The position numbers were made by a program, and so were the translations under genes. A DNA stretch of 64,000 bases from positions 62,001 to 126,000 of the forward strand of contig NZ_JAAVLX010000007.1 of the NCBI RefSeq assembly GCF_013114825.1, in the 5' to 3' direction. The notes under the pieces were generated by a model that was not told the DNA's origin, searched no databases, and worked only from the letters and a program-made list of their open reading frames with translations. Below are positions 33,622 through 39,971 of the stretch, piece after piece (position 1 is the first letter of the stretch; the number at the start of each line of letters is the position of its first letter). Origin of the DNA: Bradyrhizobium australiense (GTDB taxonomy: Bacteria > Pseudomonadota > Alphaproteobacteria > Rhizobiales > Xanthobacteraceae).

Positions 33622-35871
33622 CTAGAACCTGTACGTCGCGCTCCCCAGCACGGTGCGGCCGATGCCGAAGAAGCAGTCGCCGCGCGCGAGGCAGGTGGTA
33701 ACATGGCGCTTGTCGGCCAGGTTGCTGGCGTTAACCTGGAAGCGCCATGGGCCGGTTTCATAGCGGATCATGGCGTCGAACAGCGTGTAATCAGGCGTGC
33801 GGATAGTGTCGGTGCCGTCCCAGGACTCGCCGATATAACGCACGCCGCCACCGACGGTGACGCCGTTTAGCCCGAGCGCAGTGAGACGGTACTTCGCCCA
33901 CAGCGAAGCCTGATGTTCGGGCACGGTTTCGACACGCTTGCCGGCATTGTCGCCGCTTTCCACGGTGGCGTTGAGGTAAGAATAGGCGCCGATCAGATCG
34001 AGGTCCGGCGTCACGCGGCTGATCACCTCGAACTCGGCGCCGCGAATCCGCACCTGTCCGGTCTGGACTGAAAACTGAGAACCGCCGGGATCGGATGCAA
34101 GGCGGTTCTTCTCAGTGGTGTCGAAGATCGCACCGTTGATCGCCGTGCCGGGCATTGGATTGTATTTGAATCCCAGCTCCACTATTTCGCCCTGCTGCGC
34201 CTTGCAGGTACCGCCGACACAGACGCCGGAGCCGAAGATCGGCGTGAACGATTGCGCATAGGCGACGTAAGGCGTCAGCCCGAACGGCAGTTCGTACATC
34301 AATCCGGCGCGGCCGGTGGTCGCTTTGGTTTCTTCAGTCGGCGATCCCTGTACATTGTTGGTGACGTAGTCCTGACGGATACCGAGAACCGCGAGCCACG
34401 GACCGAGCCGCATCTGGTCCTGTGCATAGAGCCCGAGCTGGTTTTGCCGCACGTCCGGTTCAGGCGCCAGCGTCGGCGGAACGACTGGATTATAGACCGG
34501 CGCATAAACGTCAAATGGCGTCGGATCAAGGTAGATCCCTGACGACGCGCGCTCACCGAGGCCGCGATAATCGACGCCGAACAGCGCCTTGTGCGTGATC
34601 GCGCCGGTTGCGAATTTCAGCTCAGCATTGGCGTCGGAGGTGAAGCTGTCCTTGATCGTCTGCCGGCCCGAGACCCAGCGCGCCACAGTGCGGTGCGCGG
34701 GATCGAGAAACGGATCGGCTGGGTTCGAGTAATTGTCCGGATAGACCGTCCGGTAGATGCCCTCGACATGGGTGTAACGCATGTTCTGCCGGATCTTCAA
34801 GCCTTCGCCAAAACTGTGCTCGAACAGGCTGGAGACCGCGCCGGTTTCGGTCTGGTAGCGATCGAAGTTCGGATCGCTGGCGAAACGCCGCACCGGAATC
34901 AGGCCATTGGGCCCAGGATATAGCGTGCCCTCATGCGGCAGGAACGCCGTGGACGAACCGGTCTTGTCCTTCTGATAGGTGCCGAGCACGGTCCAGTTGG
35001 TGTTGTTGGTCGGCCGCCAGGTTAGCGACGGCGCCAGTGCGATGCGATCGTCCTTGACGAAATCGGTTTGCGAATTGCTGTCGCGAAACACGCCGATGAA
35101 TCGATACAGCCACTCGCCGTCCTTGGTCAGCTTGCCGGTCGAGTCGATCTGCACCTGGTTGCGGTTGAAGCTACCGTATTGCACGCCGATCTCGTTGAAT
35201 GCCTCCGCCTGCGGACGCTTCGAGATCAGGTTCAACAGGCCTGCCGTCGAAGTGTCGCCATAGAGCACCGAAGACGGACCGCGCAGCACCTCGATGCGCT
35301 CAAGCGTAAAAGGATCCGGCCGCCATTCGTTAAACTGGAAGGTATTCACCACGCGGGTGCCGTCGAGAAAGATGTTCGGATCCTGGCCACGAACGCGCGG
35401 ATAGTCGCCGCGCGAATCGGGGCCATAGGCGTCGGCGAACACGCCGGGCACGTAGCGCAGCGATTCCTGCACGGTGACGGCGCCCTGGTCGGTGACGCGG
35501 TCGGCGGTGACGATCGTGATCGATTGCGGTGTTTCGCGCAGCGGCGTATCGGTCTTGGTGCCGGTGCCGCTCTGGCCCGCGAGATAACCGCGCACCGGCC
35601 CGGTCGCGGTTTCAGCGCGCGCGCCTGCGGCCGCGGCAGCATCAGGCGCGGTCTGTCCGCGCTGGGTCGTGCGACGGCTCGCGGCCGACGCAGCCTGTCG
35701 CCTCGGCGCGGGACGCGGCCGCGCAGCCGGCGCGCGTGAGGGCTGGTCGACGACGACGGCCGGCAATTCCCGCGCGGACGATTGTGCTTCCGCCGGCGTC
35801 ACATCGATCATCGCGGCGAGCATCGGCAGCGCGGCGCCGAGCCATGCCGCGGTCTTCAAGCATGCAGTCAT
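33622..35871 (-). CDS. TonB-dependent siderophore receptor (FhuA/FoxA-like)
   Basis: This outer-membrane beta-barrel imports a ferric siderophore, probably a hydroxamate, using TonB energy. The 749-aa precursor has a signal peptide ending near PAEAQS and a low-complexity Pro/Ala/Arg linker (about residues 45-95). The plug domain has TPLRETPQSITIVTADRVTDQGA, RVRGQDPNIFLDGTRV and RIEVLRGPSSVLYGDTSTAGLLNLISKRP. The barrel ends in the canonical terminal phenylalanine (VLGSATYRF). A four-cysteine pair of loops is visible (GVCVGGTCK; TTCLARGDCFF). No siderophore biosynthesis genes are nearby, so it may take up a foreign siderophore. Confidence 0.93.
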   Translation of the reverse strand: MTACLKTAAWLGAALPMLAAMIDVTPAEAQSSARELPAVVVDQPSRAPAARPRPAPRRQAASAASRRTTQRGQTAPDAAAAAGARAETATGPVRGYLAGQSGTGTKTDTPLRETPQSITIVTADRVTDQGAVTVQESLRYVPGVFADAYGPDSRGDYPRVRGQDPNIFLDGTRVVNTFQFNEWRPDPFTLERIEVLRGPSSVLYGDTSTAGLLNLISKRPQAEAFNEIGVQYGSFNRNQVQIDSTGKLTKDGEWLYRFIGVFRDSNSQTDFVKDDRIALAPSLTWRPTNNTNWTVLGTYQKDKTGSSTAFLPHEGTLYPGPNGLIPVRRFASDPNFDRYQTETGAVSSLFEHSFGEGLKIRQNMRYTHVEGIYRTVYPDNYSNPADPFLDPAHRTVARWVSGRQTIKDSFTSDANAELKFATGAITHKALFGVDYRGLGERASSGIYLDPTPFDVYAPVYNPVVPPTLAPEPDVRQNQLGLYAQDQMRLGPWLAVLGIRQDYVTNNVQGSPTEETKATTGRAGLMYELPFGLTPYVAYAQSFTPIFGSGVCVGGTCKAQQGEIVELGFKYNPMPGTAINGAIFDTTEKNRLASDPGGSQFSVQTGQVRIRGAEFEVISRVTPDLDLIGAYSYLNATVESGDNAGKRVETVPEHQASLWAKYRLTALGLNGVTVGGGVRYIGESWDGTDTIRTPDYTLFDAMIRYETGPWRFQVNASNLADKRHVTTCLARGDCFFGIGRTVLGSATYRF

Positions 35872-36247
35872 TTCCAGTCCTCATCGCTTCGCGCGGGACC
35901 AGTAACAAGCGTGACCACTATGATGAAGTGCGCGAACGATGAACCGGCGCGTCAATCGCCGGTTTAGAATTAGTATTTCTCCAAGCCGCCTGGATCGTAC
36001 CGATCGAACGGAATTTAGAATTAGTATTGGTCGAAGCGAACAACACGACAGTTGCGATGAATTGGCGATACACGACTTTTGCGCGAGTACGCTGATGCGC
36101 CGTTATTGTCGCCATCGCATGAAACAACAAGCGAGCCATCGCCCATCATGCCGTGGTGCGGCAGCAGTTCGCAGGGAACCCCCAAGGGGTCAGGAACAAA
36201 ATGATGCTGTCCCGCGTCAGGAATCCCATCAACCCAAGGAGGTTCAA
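35872..36247. other. divergent intergenic region TonB receptor / DUF892
   Basis: No convincing gene in 376 bp. The region is AT-richer than its surroundings and contains the duplicated TTTAGAATTAGTATT elements. The DUF892 ribosome site AAGGAGG lies at its right end. Promoters for both divergent genes must be here. Confidence 0.55.
35963..36028. promoter_or_regulatory. two direct TTTAGAATTAGTATT elements (candidate iron-responsive sites)
   Basis: An identical 15-bp sequence occurs at 35963-35977 and 36014-36028, 51 bp apart. It lies about 90-160 bp upstream of the siderophore-receptor ATG. The TTTAGAA half matches the half-site of the Irr iron-control element of rhizobia, but the second half is degenerate. 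Binding by Irr is inferred only; another iron regulator is possible. Confidence 0.45.
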
Positions 36248-36757
36248 ATGGGACTTTTCACAAAAGACATCAAAACCATGGAGGACATGTTCTTGCATGG
36301 CCTGGAGGATATCTATTACGCCGAACGCCAGATCACCAAGGCCTTGCCGAAGATGATCGAGAAAGCCACCAACCGTGACCTGTCGGCCGGCCTCAAATCG
36401 CATCTTGAAGAAACCAACACCCAGATCGAACGGCTTGAAAAGGTGTTCCAAAAGCTCGGCAAGCAACCGAAGGCGGCTGATTGTCCGGCGATCGACGGGC
36501 TGATCAAGGAAGCCGATACGATCACGGCAGAAATCGACGACAATGCCGTGCTCGACGCCGCCATCGTGGCGGGCGCACAAGCGGTCGAGCACTACGAGAT
36601 CGCGCGGTACGGCACACTGATCGCATGGGCCGAAGAGCTCGGCCATGACGACGTCGTTCGCTTCCTTACGACCAACCTTAACGAAGAGAAGGCAGCCAAC
36701 ACCAAGCTCAACACGGTCGCGCTTCGCAAGGGCGTCAACAAAAAGGCCGTGGCGTAG
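36248..36757 (+). CDS. DUF892 ferritin-like protein (YciE/YciF family)
   Basis: The 169-aa protein is a four-helix ferritin-like bundle. A strong AAGGAGG site fixes the ATG at 36248. Helices carry MEDMFLHGLEDIYYAERQITKALPKM, LKSHLEETNTQIERLEKVFQKLG, and AAIVAGAQAVEHYEIARYGTLIAWAEELGHDDVV, whose E...HxE pattern could bind a di-iron centre. Family members are stress-induced, and the function is not firmly known. It is divergent from the siderophore receptor and followed by a 29-aa membrane peptide gene. Confidence 0.9.
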   Translation: MGLFTKDIKTMEDMFLHGLEDIYYAERQITKALPKMIEKATNRDLSAGLKSHLEETNTQIERLEKVFQKLGKQPKAADCPAIDGLIKEADTITAEIDDNAVLDAAIVAGAQAVEHYEIARYGTLIAWAEELGHDDVVRFLTTNLNEEKAANTKLNTVALRKGVNKKAVA

Positions 36758-36801
36758 GAACCAAAGTTCCGCCGGATAGTTATCCCCGCTCGGAGGCAGG
36801 G

Positions 36802-36891
36802 ATGATGTCCGTAAAGACCGCACTTTTTTGGATGACCGGCGTTCCACTGTCGATCATTCTCTTGCTCGCACTGTTCCTGCACCCCGGCTGA
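36802..36891 (+). CDS. 29-residue single-pass membrane peptide
   Basis: An ATG-ATG start with the excellent ribosome site GGAGGCAGGG opens a 29-codon frame ending TGA. The product is MMSVKTALFWMTG, then the hydrophobic PLSIILLLALFL and a final HPG: one membrane helix with a short basic N-terminus. It lies 44 bp after the DUF892 gene on the same strand, and its stop overlaps a terminator hairpin. I recognise no named family; the ribosome site, hydrophobic core and terminator support a real gene. Confidence 0.6.
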   Translation: MMSVKTALFWMTGVPLSIILLLALFLHPG

Positions 36892-36927
36892 CGCGTTCGT
36901 TAGCGACGCATCAGATGCCGGGGTTTT
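36882..36927 (+). terminator. probable terminator after the DUF892/membrane-peptide genes
   Basis: CCCCGGC at 36882 pairs with GCCGGGG at 36917, with further partial pairing inside (TGACGCG / CGCATCA), followed by TTTT. The left arm includes the last codons of the 29-aa gene. Confidence 0.55.
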
Positions 36928-36968
36928 CCGCGCGTTGCGTCGGCTATCAAAACGGCGAACGAATGCCC

Positions 36969-38102
36969 TCACCTCACAGCAAGCCGCTTTAACGCGTCGC
37001 GGTCGATTTCGATGCCAAGCCCGGGCTCTTCGGACACCGCCACGAGGCCGTCTGTGTGTTCGATCGGCCGGGTCAGGATCGCCTGGCGGATCGGATGCTC
37101 GGTCCGGTCGAACTCCAGGATCGGCTCGAGCGGCGACAGCGAGCGCGGGGTGTGGGAAGGCACAACGGCAAGGAGCTGCAACGATGCGGCGATCGCAATT
37201 CCCGTTCCCCAGACATGCGGGTTGTACCTGACGCCGAACGCCTCAGCCATGTCGGCGATTTTCTTGCACTCGGAAAGACCGCCTGCCGCGCAGGTATCGG
37301 GCTGGATGATGTCCATCGCGCGTGAAACCAGCACATCGCGGAAGCCGAACCGCGTGAATTCGCATTCGCCGCCCGCCACTGGAATCGAAATCGCCGATTT
37401 CACCTCGCGGTATCCCGCGAGGTCCTCCGGCGGGACGGGCTCCTCGAACCATCCGATATCGTAGCACTCGATCATCCTGCCGAGACGGATCGCAGCCGTC
37501 GCATCGTAGGCGTGGTTGGCATCGACCATCAGCGCAATGCCAGGCCCGATCGCCTCCCGCACGGCGCGCGTCACCGCGGCATCTTCTTCGACGCCGAAGC
37601 CGACCTTCAGCTTCACCGCCTTGAATCCGTCCGCGACGTAGCCTGCCGCCTCATCCGGCAGATAGCGCAGCGGATCGCCCGATTTGCGCCGGTAGAGTCC
37701 CGTCGCATAGGCCTGTACCTGGCTCCGGCTCGCACCGCCGAGCAATTGGTGGACGGGAACGCCGAAACGTTTTCCTTTGATGTCCCAGAGCGCGATGTCA
37801 ATGCCACTCAGGGCTTCGATGACGACGCCTTTCTGACCGTGATCGCGCAGCGCGGAATAGACTTTCTGCCACAGGAAATCCGTCCGCAGCGGGTCCTCGC
37901 CGACCAGCAGGGGCGCCACGCTCGAGACCGCGGCTGCGGTGATCCGCGCCGGACCATAGCACTCGCCCCAGCCGGTCAGGCCGTCCTCGGTCTCGACCTC
38001 GACCAACATGGCCGTACGCGTATCGTACCAGGCGCGGGAGTAGGCAAAGGGCTGCGAGAGCTTCGCCTCGAGGACGTGGGCCCGAACGCTCCTGATTTTC
38101 AT
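36969..38102 (-). CDS. enolase-superfamily enzyme (mandelate racemase / muconate lactonizing type)
   Basis: The 377-aa protein should abstract the proton alpha to a carboxylate in a sugar acid or related substrate. The N-terminal capping domain is followed by a TIM barrel with KLKVGFG (KxK motif, about residues 163-169). Metal ligands lie in LMVDANHAYD, GWFEEPVPPED and AGGECEFTR, and NPHVWGTGIA carries the histidine of the His-Asp dyad. This set fits the mandelate racemase subgroup, perhaps a sugar-acid dehydratase. The next genes give no pathway context, so the substrate is open. Confidence 0.88.
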   Translation of the reverse strand: MKIRSVRAHVLEAKLSQPFAYSRAWYDTRTAMLVEVETEDGLTGWGECYGPARITAAAVSSVAPLLVGEDPLRTDFLWQKVYSALRDHGQKGVVIEALSGIDIALWDIKGKRFGVPVHQLLGGASRSQVQAYATGLYRRKSGDPLRYLPDEAAGYVADGFKAVKLKVGFGVEEDAAVTRAVREAIGPGIALMVDANHAYDATAAIRLGRMIECYDIGWFEEPVPPEDLAGYREVKSAISIPVAGGECEFTRFGFRDVLVSRAMDIIQPDTCAAGGLSECKKIADMAEAFGVRYNPHVWGTGIAIAASLQLLAVVPSHTPRSLSPLEPILEFDRTEHPIRQAILTRPIEHTDGLVAVSEEPGLGIEIDRDALKRLAVR

Positions 38103-38484
38103 GACGTGGCTCTCCGGCGCGGGATTTCGGATGCAGCCCGCTTGGACGCAACCATATGCGCTAGGGTCGAAAGCGAAAACCCCCTTGATACAACGGTCCC
38201 GTTCGCGCGCCTATGCGTAGCCGAGATCACGATAGCCGCGCGAGTTCATGTCAAATTTTTCCTATCTGCAACGACTACCCGGACCCGCAATTCGTCAGGC
38301 CGCAGTTTCAATTGAAGTTCGACGCACATCGCCCGGCCGGGCGTGCAAGATTGCCTGGAGAAAGGGCGACGTGATCGGGATCACGTTTGTGTAACCTGCG
38401 ACCGGTCACCCCCGCGCCGTAGAGCGGCGGCGGGCCACCTGCTAGAACGGCGGGAGCACCATCATCGCACGCATGGGGTATTTG
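38103..38484. other. divergent intergenic region racemase-like gene / YunG-like gene
   Basis: The 382-bp stretch has no convincing gene. It contains the ACGTGATC-GG-GATCACGT palindrome at 38369-38386. The ribosome site GGGG for the YunG-like gene is at its right edge. Nothing else recognisable is seen. Confidence 0.5.
38369..38386. promoter_or_regulatory. CRP/FNR-family palindrome upstream of the YunG-like gene
   Basis: ACGTGATC-GG-GATCACGT has 8-bp inverted arms and matches the CRP-type core GTGA-N6-TCAC. It lies about 100 bp upstream of the gene at 38485, a usual distance for an activator. Two more GTGA-N6-TCAC sites lie between the DUF2147 genes. The regulator is inferred to be of the CRP/FNR family. 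Confidence 0.5.
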
Positions 38485-38853
38485 ATGACGACCGCCTGCC
38501 CATCCCTGATCGGTCTCTATCACAAACTGAGCAATGCCTGGTCGGCGGAGACCAGCAGCCAGTGGCGGTCCGACAATCCCGCGGCGGGGCAATGCTCGGT
38601 AACGGCCCTGGTGGTCCAGGACGAACTCGGAGGCGCGATACTGACGACGAACGTCAACGGCGCCTGGCATTTCTACAATGAGATCGATGGGCGGCGTGTC
38701 GATTTCACGATGAGCCAGTTCGACAGCCCAATCGGGTATGACGACCTACCAAGCAACCGGCAGGAGGCGTTCAGCGACACCTCTGCGGCGCAATATGAAT
38801 TGCTTCTCGGACTGGTTCGATCAGGCCGATCTGCCGGGAAGCGGACGCCATGA
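38485..38853 (+). CDS. YunG-family hypothetical protein
   Basis: The 122-aa cytosolic protein resembles the YunG family. It has WSAETSSQWRSDNPAAGQCSVTALVVQDELGGAIL (about residues 15-50) with the invariant-looking GQCxVTALVVQD segment, then WHFYNEIDGRRVDFTMSQF. The conserved Cys and the later His/Asp residues could suggest a papain-like catalytic fold, but no activity is established. I choose the ATG at 38485, with GGGG 9 nt upstream, over the one at 38473. The KTSC gene follows after 40 bp. Confidence 0.75.
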   Translation: MTTACPSLIGLYHKLSNAWSAETSSQWRSDNPAAGQCSVTALVVQDELGGAILTTNVNGAWHFYNEIDGRRVDFTMSQFDSPIGYDDLPSNRQEAFSDTSAAQYELLLGLVRSGRSAGKRTP

Positions 38854-38893
38854 AGAACAAACCCCACTTATGATCCCGCACGCTTGATGCAAA

Positions 38894-39229
38894 ATGACCC
38901 GTCTCGCTTTCATCCTTGCGCTGCTTTTCACCGCGCCTTGGGAACAGGCCGATACCGTTGACGTGAAAGATCGCGGACGGGTCGACCTCACCCCCTTCAA
39001 TTGTCAGGACATCACCCGCAGCAGCGTCATCAGCCGGGTATGTTATGACGCCGCGGACCGGCGTATGCTCGTCCAGCGCCATGCGGTCTACTTTCAATAT
39101 TGCGATCTGCCAAAAGACAAGGTCGATGCGCTGCTTAACGCGCCATCGATGGGGCGATATTTCGCGACGAACATTGCACCGCCGGGCGAGAACGCGCCTT
39201 ATGGCTGCCCGACGCCCCGCAACGGCTAG
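38894..39229 (+). CDS. exported KTSC-domain protein
   Basis: The 111-aa precursor has a short signal peptide (MTRLAFILALLFTAPWEQA) and one KTSC-like domain. That domain shows SSVISRVCYDAADRRMLVQ, AVYFQYCDLPKDKVDALLNAPSMGRYFATNI. KTSC domains are small beta-alpha modules of unknown function, often phage- or toxin-associated. Three or four cysteines (NCQD, VCYD, YCDL, GCPT) in the exported form may make disulfides. It probably shares a transcript with the YunG-like gene 40 bp upstream. Confidence 0.72.
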   Translation: MTRLAFILALLFTAPWEQADTVDVKDRGRVDLTPFNCQDITRSSVISRVCYDAADRRMLVQRHAVYFQYCDLPKDKVDALLNAPSMGRYFATNIAPPGENAPYGCPTPRNG

Positions 39230-39265
39230 CGGTCGCGAGCCGCACCGGCGGCCGCCCGCCTCGCC

Positions 39266-39290
39266 TTGACATTTCGTCTCTTTTTGTCAA
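39266..39290. promoter_or_regulatory. promoter/operator of the TetR-molybdoenzyme operon
   Basis: TTGACA at 39266 and TGTCAA at 39285 form an inverted pair, and TTGACA also reads as a -35 element. The matching -10 position (about 39289-39294, AAAATC) would place the start of transcription at or within a few bases of the tetR ATG. No ribosome site precedes that ATG. Autoregulation and near-leaderless initiation are inferred. Confidence 0.4.
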
Positions 39291-39299
39291 AATCGTCAA

Positions 39300-39971
39300 A
39301 TGAGCGCCCGTACCCGCATTCTCGATGCCGCGATGCTGGTGTTCCGCCGGCACGGCTTTCGGCGCTCGTCGATCGAACAGGCGGCGGAGGCCGCCGGGCT
39401 GACGCGGCAGGCGCTCTACCATCATTTCAAATCCAAGGAAGCCCTGTTTCGCGCCGTCATTGAACGGCTGCATGAGGAGGCGCTCGCCGCCGAAATCGCC
39501 GCCGCCGGCACTGCCGAGAAGCAAGGCGGCAGCCTCGCCGATGTTCTCGTCGCATCGGTCTCCGCCAAGCTCAGGCAGTTGGCCGCTTCGCTCGACGGCT
39601 CGCCGCATGTCGAGGAGCTGTTCTCCGAACATCTCCTGCAGGCGCGCGACCTCTACCAGAAATATGCCGCCGCCTATGCGGATCAGCTCGCCGCGACGAT
39701 CACGCGCGTTTGCCGCAAGCAGGGCCTCGTTCTCAACGCCGGCATGACGCCGCGCAGCCTTGCGCGATGCGTCGAGATGGCGGTCAACGGCACCAAATCC
39801 GTCTACCCCGCAATGCAGCCGGCCGATGCGTTCCTGAAGGATCTGGAAATCATGCTGCGCACGCTGATCGCCGGTGCCGTCGGCCCGGCGAAACAGCCGC
39901 GAGCGGCCAAACCAAAGCCAGCCAAGAAACCTGACAAGAAATCCGCCCAGAAACCTGGAGATCGCAGATGA
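39300..39971 (+). CDS. TetR-family regulator of the molybdo-hydroxylase operon
   Basis: The 223-aa regulator has the helix-turn-helix TRILDAAMLVFRRHGFRRSSIEQAAEAAGLTRQALYHHFKSKEALF (about residues 4-48), a ligand-binding domain, and a Lys/Pro/Ala-rich tail (KQPRAAKPKPAKKPDKKSAQKP) that is unusual for the family. The ATG has no visible Shine-Dalgarno sequence. Its stop overlaps the next gene's start (ATGA at 39968), so regulator and enzyme are co-translated from one mRNA. This unidirectional arrangement suggests autoregulation of the whole operon. Confidence 0.88.
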   Translation: MSARTRILDAAMLVFRRHGFRRSSIEQAAEAAGLTRQALYHHFKSKEALFRAVIERLHEEALAAEIAAAGTAEKQGGSLADVLVASVSAKLRQLAASLDGSPHVEELFSEHLLQARDLYQKYAAAYADQLAATITRVCRKQGLVLNAGMTPRSLARCVEMAVNGTKSVYPAMQPADAFLKDLEIMLRTLIAGAVGPAKQPRAAKPKPAKKPDKKSAQKPGDRR

